Origin: Pseudomonas anguilliseptica | GTDB lineage: Bacteria; Pseudomonadota; Gammaproteobacteria; Pseudomonadales; Pseudomonadaceae | NCBI RefSeq assembly: GCF_021375795.1 | Contig: NZ_JAEIOI010000002.1 | Coordinates: forward strand, 124,001-188,000 | Direction: 5' to 3' | Length of the DNA: 64,000 bases | Shown here: positions 8,193 to 16,885 of the stretch, piece by piece | Layout of the letters: each line of letters opens with the position of its first letter | How positions within the stretch are numbered: the stretch's first letter is position 1 | Notes under the pieces: generated by a model | What the model was told of the DNA's origin: nothing | What the model saw: the letters and a program-made list of their open reading frames with translations, nothing else | Databases searched by the model: none | Program-made: the position numbers and the translations under genes

Positions 8193-9377
8193 ATGGTCAC
8201 GACCTCTCTGCATACGCCCGGACGTTGGGCGAGCGGATTGGCTCTGGTAGTGAGCCTGACGCTGGGTTTTGCTGTCTGGCGTTTATCCGGGGCCGACAGC
8301 GGTAGCCAGGCGTTGAGTCTGTCGCTGCTCGGCGGCGCTGTGTTTGGCGTGCTGTTGCAGCGTTCGCGTTTCTGTTTTTTCTGCGTAATCCGCGACTTTA
8401 TCGAGCAGCGCAAGCCAGACGGCTTGCTCGGCATTATCGCGGCGCTGGCCGTGGGTACTCTCGGCTATCACCTGGTGTTCGGTGCCTTTCTGCCGGATCC
8501 AAGCGGTGGGCGTTTGCCGCCGGATGCCCATGTGGGTCCATTGAGTTGGGTACTGGGGCTGAGTGCCACGGTGTTCGGTATCGGCATGGCACTGTCCGGC
8601 TCCTGCATCAGTGCGCATCTTTACCGCCTGGGTGAAGGGGCATTTGCTTCGCTGTTTGCACTGTTCGGTGCGCTGATCGGTTTCTATCTGGGTTTTCTCT
8701 GCTGGAACCCGCTGTATCTGCTGAGCATCCAGCAGGCATCGGTGGTCTGGTTGCCTGCCTGGCAGGGCTATGGCGTGTCGCTGCTGCTGCAGATTGCTCT
8801 GTTGGGTGGGCTGGCCAGCTGGCTGTTGTTGCATGTGCAACCAGGTACTGAGCCGCGCGCGCCTGCGCGCAACCTGTTGCAACTGCTGTTTGGTCAGCGC
8901 TGGCCGACCTGGGTGGGCGGGGTGTTGATCGGCTTTCTCGCCACCTTGAGTTATCTGCGCGTCGGCCCGCTGGGGGTGACTGCGGAACTGGGCAGTGTGG
9001 CGCGAACGGCTGCTGATGGTTTCGGCTGGTTGCCGGAGCGCCTGGAGGGGCTGGATGGTTTTTCCGGTTGCGCCACGGTGATCAAGGAGACGCTGCTGTC
9101 GAACAACGGCCTGTTTATTCTCGGGTTGGTTGTGGCCGCCTGGGTCAGTGCCCTGCTAGCAGGGGACTTCCAGCCCAAGCGTCCACGTGTCGGTGAACTG
9201 CTGCGTAATCTGCTGGGCGGCGTATTGCTGGGTTGGGGCAGCATGCTGGCACTGGGGTGCACCGTGGGTACGCTGTTGTCGGGGGTTATGGCCGGTGCGG
9301 TGTCTGGCTGGGTGTTCGGGGTGTTTTGCCTGCTGGGTGTGCTGATAGGCCTGCGCCTGCGGCGTTATTGGCCGTAA
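8193..9377 (+). CDS. YeeE/YedE-family sulfur compound transporter (TsuA-like)
   Basis: The 394-residue inner-membrane protein has about ten hydrophobic segments in two related halves. The conserved Cys motifs of the YeeE/YedE family are visible: GSCISAH in the first half, SGCATV in the middle and LGCTVG near the end. Characterised YeeE/TsuA imports thiosulfate using such cysteines. It follows a periplasmic rhodanese gene, which supports thiosulfate or sulfane-sulfur uptake. The ATG at 8193 follows a GGGGG ribosome binding site and is preferred to upstream codons. A terminator-like hairpin precedes it. Confidence 0.85.
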   Translation: MVTTSLHTPGRWASGLALVVSLTLGFAVWRLSGADSGSQALSLSLLGGAVFGVLLQRSRFCFFCVIRDFIEQRKPDGLLGIIAALAVGTLGYHLVFGAFLPDPSGGRLPPDAHVGPLSWVLGLSATVFGIGMALSGSCISAHLYRLGEGAFASLFALFGALIGFYLGFLCWNPLYLLSIQQASVVWLPAWQGYGVSLLLQIALLGGLASWLLLHVQPGTEPRAPARNLLQLLFGQRWPTWVGGVLIGFLATLSYLRVGPLGVTAELGSVARTAADGFGWLPERLEGLDGFSGCATVIKETLLSNNGLFILGLVVAAWVSALLAGDFQPKRPRVGELLRNLLGGVLLGWGSMLALGCTVGTLLSGVMAGAVSGWVFGVFCLLGVLIGLRLRRYWP

Positions 9378-9388
9378 GTGCTAACGCG

Positions 9389-9443
9389 TGTAGGAGCCGG
9401 CCATGCCCGCGAATGCACTTCGCACGCATGGCGTGCTCCTACA
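9389..9443. repeat. REP-like palindrome between yeeE and cysW
   Basis: The arms tgtaggagc (9389-9397) and gctcctaca (9435-9443) flank further inverted matches around ccatgcccgcga. It sits between convergent genes and may act as a bidirectional transcript end. A relative occurs at 30958-31021. Confidence 0.7.
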
Positions 9444-9463
9444 GAAGCGTAACCCTCCGGGGT

Positions 9464-10291
9464 CTAGGCTTCAGCGCGTTGCATCAGCATGCGTTGGCGC
9501 CATTCCATAAAGGTTTTCAGCAGCAGGGTCAGCAGCGCTATGCAGGCCAGCAGCGCTGCGGCAGTAAAGGCGGCGGCGGGCTTGTAGTCGTTGTTCAACT
9601 GATCGACCAGCAAGGGCAGGGTCAAGGTCTGGTTGAGAATGGTGCCGGACACCACCGACACCGCACCAAACTCGCCAACTGCACGGGCGTTGGTCACCAC
9701 CACGCCATACAGCAGCGCCCATTTGATCTTCGGTAGGGTGATATGGCGGAAGATCTGCCAGCCGCCGGCACCCAGGCACAAAGCAGCGGTTTCCTCATCC
9801 TGGCCCTGGGCCTGCATCACCGGAATCAGGATGCGTGCTACATAAGGCGCGGTAACGAAGATGGTGACCATGACGATGCCCGGCCAGGCAAACATCAATT
9901 GCATGCCGTTATCGTAGAACCAGCGCCCCAGGGCGTGCTCCAGGCCATACACCACCAGGTAGCAGAGCCCGGCGACGACGGGCGAAACGGCATAGGGAAT
10001 GTCGATTATCGTGGTCAGCAGTTTGCGCCCACGGAAATCGTAATGGGTCACGCACCAGGCCAGCATGATGCCGAAGCACAGGTTGATCGGCACGGTCAGC
10101 CCGGCAACCAGCAGGGTCAGGCCGATGGCATGCAGCATGTAGTCTTCGCCCAGGTTGCTCCACAGCAACGCCAGGCCACCGGAGAACGCCTTGCTGAAGA
10201 TCAACGCCAGTGGAATGAGCAGCAGCAGGGTGACCAGGCTCAACCCCAGGCCGATCAGCAACCATTGATGCCAATATTGTGGTTTTCTCAT
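9464..10291 (-). CDS. cysW: Sulfate/thiosulfate ABC transporter permease CysW (set 1)
   Basis: This inner-membrane permease for sulfate and thiosulfate has about 275 residues and six hydrophobic segments. The EAA loop EETAALCLGAGGWQIF contacts the ATPase. The ATG at 10291 overlaps the cysT stop by four bases (ATGA); an upstream ATG at 10309 is possible. It is the last gene of the first sbp-cysT-cysW set. No cysA follows, so this permease probably shares the CysA encoded at 22900-23892. The sequence differs clearly from the second CysW in this window. Confidence 0.9.
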   Translation of the reverse strand: MRKPQYWHQWLLIGLGLSLVTLLLLIPLALIFSKAFSGGLALLWSNLGEDYMLHAIGLTLLVAGLTVPINLCFGIMLAWCVTHYDFRGRKLLTTIIDIPYAVSPVVAGLCYLVVYGLEHALGRWFYDNGMQLMFAWPGIVMVTIFVTAPYVARILIPVMQAQGQDEETAALCLGAGGWQIFRHITLPKIKWALLYGVVVTNARAVGEFGAVSVVSGTILNQTLTLPLLVDQLNNDYKPAAAFTAAALLACIALLTLLLKTFMEWRQRMLMQRAEA

Positions 10292-11136
10292 TTGCCTTGC
10301 CGTTGCCATTTGAACAGGCGGCCTTGCAGCACTTGCAGACTGAACAGCAGTACCAGTGAGGCCAGCAGAATGACTGAGGCAATCGCCGCAGCCGCGTTGT
10401 GGTTGAACTCCTGCAACCGCACGAAAATCATCAGCGAGGAGACTTCGGTTTTGAACGGGATATTGCCGGCAATCATGATCACCGCGCCGAACTCTCCGAG
10501 GCTGCGGATAAAGGATTGCGACGCGCCGGTGACCAGCGCCGGGGTCAGGGTCGGCAGCACCACGTAGAAGAAGGTCTGCAGGCGATTGGCGCCCAGCGTG
10601 CTGGCGGCTTCTTCGTAGTCGCGGCCCAAGTCCTGCAGCACCGGCTGCACGGTGCGCACCACAAAGGGCAGGCTGGTAAACACCATGGCGATCAGGATGC
10701 CGGGGTAGGCGTAGGCCACCTTGATGCCTAGCGGCTCAAGCCACTGGCCGAGCCAGCCGCCAGGGGCCAGCAGCGTCGCCAGGGTCAGCCCGGCCACCGA
10801 GGTGGGCAGGGCGAACGGCAGATCGACCAGGGCATCCACCAAGCGCCGGCCGGGGAAGTCGTAACGGGTGATGATCCAGGCCAGCAGCAGGCCGATCAGT
10901 AGCGCGGCAATCGTCGAATAAAAGGCACCACTCAAGGTCACCTTGTAACTCTGCACCACGCGGGGGTCGCTAATGGCCCGCCAGTACTGCGCCCAGCTCA
11001 TGTCGCTGACATACAGCAGCAGCGCTGACAGCGGGAACAGGATAATCAGCGAGATGTAGAACGTACTGAAACCGAAGCTCAGACCAAAGCCTGGTAGCAG
11101 CGGGTTCTGCAGAAAAAAACGGGGAGTTTTAGGCAC
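10288..11136 (-). CDS. cysT: Sulfate/thiosulfate ABC transporter permease CysT (set 1)
   Basis: The 282-residue inner-membrane permease (also called CysU) pairs with CysW. It begins FFLQNPLLPGFGLSFGFST, has six hydrophobic segments, and carries the EAA loop EEAASTLGANRLQTF. It overlaps cysW by four bases. It lies 327 bases downstream of its binding-protein gene, and most of that gap is filled by a long palindromic element (11150-11442). This is unusual for one transport operon and may lower permease expression relative to Sbp. Confidence 0.92.
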   Translation of the reverse strand: MPKTPRFFLQNPLLPGFGLSFGFSTFYISLIILFPLSALLLYVSDMSWAQYWRAISDPRVVQSYKVTLSGAFYSTIAALLIGLLLAWIITRYDFPGRRLVDALVDLPFALPTSVAGLTLATLLAPGGWLGQWLEPLGIKVAYAYPGILIAMVFTSLPFVVRTVQPVLQDLGRDYEEAASTLGANRLQTFFYVVLPTLTPALVTGASQSFIRSLGEFGAVIMIAGNIPFKTEVSSLMIFVRLQEFNHNAAAAIASVILLASLVLLFSLQVLQGRLFKWQRQGK

Positions 11137-11149
11137 GCATTGATCCCTT

Positions 11150-11442
11150 AAAGCACAAGCCGCCGTAAGAACCTGTTCAATGTCTGCTGCGCGTCGGCCC
11201 TGCTGCGTTAAAAACAGGCTCGGTAAGCCGCTTGCGGCTAACGCGCTTTAGCGCGACCCGAAGGGCGAGTGAAACGAGTCATGCTCATGTACAAAAGTAC
11301 ACTTCACTTGATTCGCTGCGCTCACCCTACGGGCCAGCCGTTGGCTGTTACTACGCTGCGCTACGTTTCTCGCCTGTTTTTGCCTTGCAGGGCTCTAGCT
11401 CGCGAGACCTTGAATAGGTTCTAGGTACGGCGGCTTGCTTTG
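11150..11442. repeat. Long imperfect palindrome (element A) inside the sbp-cysT operon
   Basis: The ends are inverted copies: aagccgccgta plus agaacctgttcaa on the left, with their near-complement on the right. The inner part repeats much of element B (23894-24085), including shared stretches such as aagccgcttgcggctaacgc and catgtacaaaagtacac. It has no coding potential. It fills the gap between sbp and cysT. It looks like a non-autonomous, MITE-like or REP-related pseudomonad element. Confidence 0.65.
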
Positions 11443-11463
11443 TTACTTAAAGCGCTGGGGGAC

Positions 11464-12477
11464 TTAGCGGCCCTCAGCCAGAAGTTGATCAAGGATACCA
11501 TCGGCGTCGAAGTGCTTGGCAGTGATCTCATCCCAGGTGCCGAGAACCTCGGTCGGGTTGATCAGGCGGATCTTGGGGAACTGATCCGCAGTGGCCGCCA
11601 CGACTTCCGGGTGATGCACACGGTAGCTGTAGGTGGTCAGCAGTTGCTGGATGTCTTTGCTGTACTGGAAGTCCAGGTAGGCTTTGGACACTTCGCGGGT
11701 GCCTTTTTCATCGACCACTTTGTCGACCAGGGCAACCGGAAACTCGGCCAGTACGCTGACCGGCGGCACGACGATCTCGAACTCGCCGGACTTGAACTCT
11801 TCACCTTTGGCGATATTCACCACTTCCGATTCGAAGGTCAGCAGCACATCGCCCTGGCCATTCTGGGCAAAGGCGACAGTGGCGGCGCGGCCACCGGTGG
11901 GGAAGTTCTCGACGTTGTGCAGCACTTTGCCAACGAAGCCTTTGATCTTGGCTTCATCACCCTTGAACTGTTCATTGGCATGCAACCAGGCACCGAGGTA
12001 GCTGTAGCGCGCGTTGCCGGAGGTTTTCGGGTTGGGGAAGACCAGTTTCACGTCTTCACGGGCCAGGTCGTCCCAGCCTTTGATGTTTTTCGGGTTGCCT
12101 TTACGTACCAGAAATGCGGTGGTGCTGTAGTAGGGCGAGCTGTTATTGGGGAACTGCTTGGCCCAGTCTTCGCGCACCAGGCCGCGCTTGGCCAGGATGT
12201 CCACATCGGTGACCTGGTTGAAGGTCACGGTATCGACTTTCTTGCCCTGGATGATGTCTTGCGCCTGGCGCGAGGAACCGGCGAACGACTGGTCGATCTT
12301 CAGTTCCTTGCCGGTCTGGGCTTTCCAGTGGGCGACGAACTTGGGATTGATCTCGGCGAACAGTTCCCGGGCAATGTCGTAGGAGGCATTCAGGATTGGC
12401 TTGTCCTGGGCCAGGGCAGCGGCGCTGCTCAACAGGCTTGAGGTAATGGCGCTGGCCAGCAGAAGTTTCTTGAGCAT
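11464..12477 (-). CDS. sbp: Periplasmic sulfate-binding protein Sbp (set 1)
   Basis: The 337-residue protein has a signal peptide (MLKKLLLASAITSS to about residue 24) followed by the sulfate-binding fold, with the family pattern LNASYDIARELF and the ligand-loop QSFAGSSRQAQ. It captures sulfate in the periplasm. The ATG at 12477 follows GAGGAAAG and gives a proper signal peptide. The frame stays open 35 codons further upstream, but that extension would bury the signal sequence. Downstream come an intergenic palindrome and then cysT. A second Sbp is encoded at 20050. An AT-rich motif lies about 125 bases upstream. Confidence 0.92.
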   Translation of the reverse strand: MLKKLLLASAITSSLLSSAAALAQDKPILNASYDIARELFAEINPKFVAHWKAQTGKELKIDQSFAGSSRQAQDIIQGKKVDTVTFNQVTDVDILAKRGLVREDWAKQFPNNSSPYYSTTAFLVRKGNPKNIKGWDDLAREDVKLVFPNPKTSGNARYSYLGAWLHANEQFKGDEAKIKGFVGKVLHNVENFPTGGRAATVAFAQNGQGDVLLTFESEVVNIAKGEEFKSGEFEIVVPPVSVLAEFPVALVDKVVDEKGTREVSKAYLDFQYSKDIQQLLTTYSYRVHHPEVVAATADQFPKIRLINPTEVLGTWDEITAKHFDADGILDQLLAEGR

Positions 12478-12602
12478 GATGCAGACTTTCCTCGTCACTG
12501 AGCCCGTCTTGCAGGCGTTTGCTTGAATGCCTGACCACTGGGCCAGGAGTACGAGGGGATACTGCACAACTTTTTTATTCATAAAAAGTAATTTTTAACG
12601 CT

Positions 12603-12618
12603 ATTTATATTCCTTTTA
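12603..12618. promoter_or_regulatory. AT-rich motif upstream of sbp (set 1), putative CysB-type site
   Basis: On the minus strand the sequence reads taaaaggaatataaat, close to the taaaaagaataaat motif of lsfA and oprD. A further run, ttaaaaattactttt, lies nearer the gene. It sits between sbp and the end of the SulP gene. The match is looser than the others. Confidence 0.3.
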
Positions 12619-12638
12619 TGTCTTAATGCAGGTGCTGT

Positions 12639-14204
12639 TCAGGCGAACTGCACCGGGCAGTGTTCACGGCCTTCCAGCTTGTAGATGTCGGCGATCACCT
12701 GGGGGCGTGCGTGGTGCACCACCAACAGGCGCTGCTGGTGGCGCAGGCGACGGGCTTCCTGGTGGAGCATGGCGACCCCGGCGTAATCGATAAAATTGAT
12801 GTGCCGCGCATCGATCATTACTGAGCGTGCCGAGCTGCGTTGCAGCAACTGTTGCAGGTAATTGCAGGCCCCGAAGAAGATCGAACCTTCGATGCGCAGC
12901 CACTCCTGTTCACCGTCCTGCCACTGACGCACGCGCGGTTGAGAGGTGCGCTTGAGGTAGACGACCAGCGAAGCCAGCACGCCAGCGTAGATGGCGCTCT
13001 GTAATTCCAGCACCAGGGTTGCCAGCACGGTCAGCAGCATCACCAGAAACTCGCTGGGGCTGACGCGCTTAAGGGCCTTGACGGCGGCGAAGTCGAACAG
13101 CCCCCAGCAGATCAGCAGAATGCTCGCCGCCATGGCCGGGATCGGCACATAAGCGAACAGGCGGCTGCCATACAGGGCGAATAGTGCCACCAACAGGGCG
13201 GCGAATACCCCGGCCATCGGTGAGCAGGCACCGGCTTGCTGATTGAGCGCTGAGCGGGTGAAGGAGCCCGCCGACAGTGAACCGCCGAACCAGGGGCCGA
13301 TGATACTTGACAGACCCTGGGCACGGACTTCCTGGTTGGCATCCAGCAGTTGTTGCGAACGGTCTGCCAGCGCGCGGGCAATCGACAGGCTGGTAACCAG
13401 GCCGAGCAGACCACAGGCCACGGCAGCAGGCAGCAGTTGCAGGATGTGCGTCAGGTTGAAGTCCAGCAGGGTGAAAGGCGGCAGGCGCCCTTCGAAACGA
13501 CTGACCAGCGCAATCGCCCCAAGCTGCTCCGGCCAGGCCCATACCAATAAGCTGGCGGCGGCGATGCCGATCAACAGCGCCGGGCTGCGTGGCCACACAT
13601 GCTTGCTCAGTAAACTGATGATCAGGGTAAACGCGGCCACGGCCAGGCTACGCCAATTGCTATCAACCAGGTGTTCGCCGAGGTTGAGCAGGCTGGTCAG
13701 TGCCGTGGCCTGGCTGGTGACAGTGAGACCGAGCAGGTTGGGTAACTGGCCGATGGCAATCACCAGTGCGGCGCCCAAGGTGAAGCCGAGCACCACCGAG
13801 TGCGAAACGAAATTCACCAGCGCGCCGAAGCGCAGCAGGCCGAGCAGCCACTGACACAGGCCCGCCAGCAGCGTCAGCAGCAGAATCAGGGCAATAAAGT
13901 CGTCGCTGCCCGGTGTTGCCAGCGGGCTGACACTGCTGAACAACACGATGGAAATCGCGGCGGTGGGGCCGCAGATCAGGTAGCTGGAGGAGCCCCACAG
14001 GCAGGCGATCAGTACCGGCACGATGGCCGCGTACAGGCCATATTGCGGCGGCAGCCCGGCGATCAGGGCGTAGGCGATGGACTGTGGCAGCGCCAGGATG
14101 GCCCCGTTCAGGCCTGCCAGCAGGTCTTTGCCAAGGCTGCGTTTCGTGCAATTGGGTAACCAACGCAGAAAAGGCAGCAGGGACTGCAAAACGGATGGCG
14201 GCAT
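12639..14204 (-). CDS. SulP-family sulfate/anion transporter with STAS domain
   Basis: The 521-residue inner-membrane transporter is of the SLC26/SulP family. The hydrophobic core covers residues of about 25-400 (LLAGLNGAILALPQSIAYALIAGLPPQYGLY is the classic SulP opening, split here by transmembrane turns). The C-terminal STAS domain, from about residue 420, contains IDARHINFIDYAGVAML. It probably takes up sulfate with protons or Na+, giving a low-energy alternative to the two ABC sulfate importers around it. Other SulP substrates such as bicarbonate cannot be excluded, but the surroundings favour sulfate. Confidence 0.85.
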   Translation of the reverse strand: MPPSVLQSLLPFLRWLPNCTKRSLGKDLLAGLNGAILALPQSIAYALIAGLPPQYGLYAAIVPVLIACLWGSSSYLICGPTAAISIVLFSSVSPLATPGSDDFIALILLLTLLAGLCQWLLGLLRFGALVNFVSHSVVLGFTLGAALVIAIGQLPNLLGLTVTSQATALTSLLNLGEHLVDSNWRSLAVAAFTLIISLLSKHVWPRSPALLIGIAAASLLVWAWPEQLGAIALVSRFEGRLPPFTLLDFNLTHILQLLPAAVACGLLGLVTSLSIARALADRSQQLLDANQEVRAQGLSSIIGPWFGGSLSAGSFTRSALNQQAGACSPMAGVFAALLVALFALYGSRLFAYVPIPAMAASILLICWGLFDFAAVKALKRVSPSEFLVMLLTVLATLVLELQSAIYAGVLASLVVYLKRTSQPRVRQWQDGEQEWLRIEGSIFFGACNYLQQLLQRSSARSVMIDARHINFIDYAGVAMLHQEARRLRHQQRLLVVHHARPQVIADIYKLEGREHCPVQFA

Positions 14205-14289
14205 CAGTGTCGCTCGTGGCGGGAGTAGACCTATGCAAGCGAGCGGACAGGCCTTGCTCTGTCCGCTCGATTTAACCTTCAGGGGTGAC

Positions 14290-15213
14290 TCAGAGCTTGG
14301 CGTTTACTGCCGCCAGCGCATCACCGCCGCTGCGGCTGGTGACGCCCTTGAGCCAGCCAGCAACCACCGCTGGATTGGCCTTGAGCCAGGCCTTGATCGC
14401 CTCATCGTTGCTGGCCTGTTTGCTGAGCACCTGATCCATGATGGCGTTCTCCATCTGCTGGGTGAAGGTCAGGTTGCTCAGCAGCTTGCCGACATTCGGG
14501 CACTGCGCGGCGTAGCCTTTGCGGGCCAGGGTGTTGACACTGCCGCTGGCACCGAAGTACTTCTCGCCACCCTTGAGGTAGCGCATGTCGTATTGCACGT
14601 TCATCGGGTGCGGAGTCCAGCCGAGGAACACTACAAACTGCTCGCGCTTCACTGCGCGACCGACCTGCACCAGCATGGCCTGTTCGCTGGACTCAACCAG
14701 GCTCCAGTCCTTCAGGTCGAACTCGTTGGCGGCAATCATCTTCTGGATCGACTCGTTGGCCGGTGCGCCGGAGCCGATGCCGTAGATCTTGCGGCTGAAC
14801 TTGTCGGCGTGCTGGTTGAGGTCGGCAAAGGTCTTCACCCCGGCCTCGTAGGCGTAGGTGGGCACGGCCAGGGTGTACTCGGTGCCGCTGAGGTTTTCCA
14901 CCAGTTGCTCGACTTCACCGCTGCTGACGAACTTGTCGTAGTTGCTCTGCTGCGCTGGCATCCAGTTGCCGAGGAACACATCCACCTGACCTTTCTGCAG
15001 CCCGGCGAAAATGATCGGCACGGCCAGGGTCTGCGGCTGCGCCTTGTAGCCCAGGCCGTCGAGCAGGAAGCTGGCGATGCCGTTGGTCACGGCAATATCA
15101 CTCCAGCCCGGATCGCCGAGTTTTACCGTGGCGCAACTGGCGTCTTCGGCGAAGGTGTGGCTGCTGGCGGCCAGTAACAGGCCACCGATAAGTGCTGTGC
15201 TGAATATGTGCAT
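14290..15213 (-). CDS. Choline-type ABC substrate-binding protein (ChoX-like), orphan
   Basis: The 307-residue periplasmic protein has a signal peptide (residues 1-22, ending SHTFA) followed by an OpuAC-type glycine betaine/choline-binding fold starting CATVKLGDPGWSDIAVTNG. The aromatic cage residues expected of choline binders are plausible (W in DPGW, W in GNWMP, W in GWTPHP). It lies 51 bases downstream of betC on the same strand, so it probably binds choline or choline-O-sulfate for the sulfatase pathway. No permease or ATPase gene is beside it, so it must use a transporter encoded elsewhere. Confidence 0.82.
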   Translation of the reverse strand: MHIFSTALIGGLLLAASSHTFAEDASCATVKLGDPGWSDIAVTNGIASFLLDGLGYKAQPQTLAVPIIFAGLQKGQVDVFLGNWMPAQQSNYDKFVSSGEVEQLVENLSGTEYTLAVPTYAYEAGVKTFADLNQHADKFSRKIYGIGSGAPANESIQKMIAANEFDLKDWSLVESSEQAMLVQVGRAVKREQFVVFLGWTPHPMNVQYDMRYLKGGEKYFGASGSVNTLARKGYAAQCPNVGKLLSNLTFTQQMENAIMDQVLSKQASNDEAIKAWLKANPAVVAGWLKGVTSRSGGDALAAVNAKL

Positions 15214-15264
15214 GGCATGTCCCTCTCTTTAGTTATTAGTTTTCAACGCGGCATTGACTTGCAA

Positions 15265-16773
15265 TCAGGGCTGCGGAAAGCGGGCGCGACGTTCGAGGTC
15301 GTCGAGATCAATGTGGTTGCGCATGTACTGCTGGCTGGCGTCGACCATCGGTTGATGGTCCCAGCTGGTCAATTGACCTTGAGTCAGGGCGCTGGCAACG
15401 AAACGCCGGCGGCGCTGACTGGCCAGGGTGGCCTGATGAATCGCCGGCATGTCCCAGCGCGCCTGTGCCTGGTTGATAAAGTCGGCGAGCAGGCTTTGGT
15501 GCTCTGCGGACTCTGCCAGGTTTTCGCGCTCTTGCGGGTCGTGGCGCAGGTTGAACAGCAGCAGGGGATCAATCTCGGAGTAGATAAATTTCCACTCACC
15601 CTGGCGGATCATCATCAGCGGGCTGATGCTGCCTTCGGCCATATATTCGCCAATCACTTCATCGTGGCCCTGGCGCCCTTCGAGGTTCGCCAAGAGCGAG
15701 CGGCCATCCAGCGGCAGGTCGGCTTGTAGCGTGCCGCCGGCCAGTTCTACCAGGGTCGGCAGCAGGTCCATGGTCGAGACATTCTGGCTTACCCGGCGCG
15801 CAGCAAACTGCTTGGGTGCATGCACCAGCAACGGCACGCGGGCGGCCATTTCAAACCAATGCATTTTGTACCAGAGGCCACGCTCACCCAGCATGTCGCC
15901 GTGGTCGCCGGAGAACAGGATGATGGTGTTGTCGCTCAGGTTGCAGTCCTTGAGGGTTTTCAGCAGCTTGCCGATGTTGCTGTCGATGTAGCTGCAGGCA
16001 CCGAAGTAGGCGCGGCGCGCGTCCTTGATCTTCTGTTCGGGCAGCGGTTTGTCCCATAGGTCGATGACTTTCATCAGGCGTTGCGAGTGCGGGTCCTGCT
16101 CGGCCTGATCAATATGCTGGCGTGGCAGCGGGATGTCCTCGTCACGGTAGAGATCCCAGAACTCGGCCGGGATGGTGTAAGGGTCATGCGGGTGGGTCAT
16201 CGACACAGTGAGGCAGAAGGGCTGATCGCCGTCGCGGCGCACGTGGTCATACAGATATTGCTGTGCCTTGAACACCACCTCTTCATCGAAATCCAGCTGG
16301 TTGGTGCGCACGCACGGCCCGGCCTGCAGCACCGACGACATGTTGTGATACCAGCTGGCGCGCACGTCCGGCTCATCCCAGTTCACCGCCCAACCGTAGT
16401 CGGCGGGGTAGATGTCGCTGGTCAGGCGCTCTTCATAGCCATGTAACTGATCCGGGCCGCAGAAATGCATCTTGCCCGACAGCGCGGTGCGATAGCCCAG
16501 GCGGCGCAGGTAATGGGCGTAGGTCGGTACATCGGCGGGGAAGTCGGCAGCGTTGTCGTAAGCGCCGATCTTCGAGGGCAACTGGCCGCTGACCAGGGTA
16601 AAGCGCGAGGGTGCGCACAGCGGGCTGTTGCAATAGGCGGCATCGAACACCACGGCTTCGGCGGCCAGGCGCATCAGGTTGGGCATCTGGATCGGTGAGG
16701 CGGCATCGTGCAACGGCAGAATCGGCGCGGCCATCTGATCGGCCATGATAAAGAGGATGTTCGGGCGTTTCAT
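15265..16773 (-). CDS. betC: Choline-sulfatase BetC
   Basis: This cytoplasmic enzyme hydrolyses choline-O-sulfate to choline and sulfate. It has 502 residues. The type I sulfatase signature CAPSR is at residues 53-57, and Cys53 would be converted to formylglycine. The metal ligands are visible in the opening FIMADQM and in the later FSGDHGDMLGERG. The C-terminal tail, including WDHQPMVDASQQYMRN, matches the dimerising extension of BetC. It precedes the ChoX-like gene and lies back to back with a LysR regulator, a standard choline-sulfate utilisation layout. Confidence 0.95.
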   Translation of the reverse strand: MKRPNILFIMADQMAAPILPLHDAASPIQMPNLMRLAAEAVVFDAAYCNSPLCAPSRFTLVSGQLPSKIGAYDNAADFPADVPTYAHYLRRLGYRTALSGKMHFCGPDQLHGYEERLTSDIYPADYGWAVNWDEPDVRASWYHNMSSVLQAGPCVRTNQLDFDEEVVFKAQQYLYDHVRRDGDQPFCLTVSMTHPHDPYTIPAEFWDLYRDEDIPLPRQHIDQAEQDPHSQRLMKVIDLWDKPLPEQKIKDARRAYFGACSYIDSNIGKLLKTLKDCNLSDNTIILFSGDHGDMLGERGLWYKMHWFEMAARVPLLVHAPKQFAARRVSQNVSTMDLLPTLVELAGGTLQADLPLDGRSLLANLEGRQGHDEVIGEYMAEGSISPLMMIRQGEWKFIYSEIDPLLLFNLRHDPQERENLAESAEHQSLLADFINQAQARWDMPAIHQATLASQRRRRFVASALTQGQLTSWDHQPMVDASQQYMRNHIDLDDLERRARFPQP

Positions 16774-16885
16774 GGCAGCCGGTATTCCATATAAATGATT
16801 TATGCGAAAGTGCTGGCTTGATCATCCGGATTAGCAAAAGCTGGGTAAACCTGCTGTCAGCAGATGTATTGGATAACCTGAGCTT

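Noticed and set aside
12478..12582. N-terminal extension of the first Sbp
   Set aside because: It would place 35 residues before a complete signal peptide, whereas the ATG at 12477 has its own GAGGAAAG ribosome binding site.
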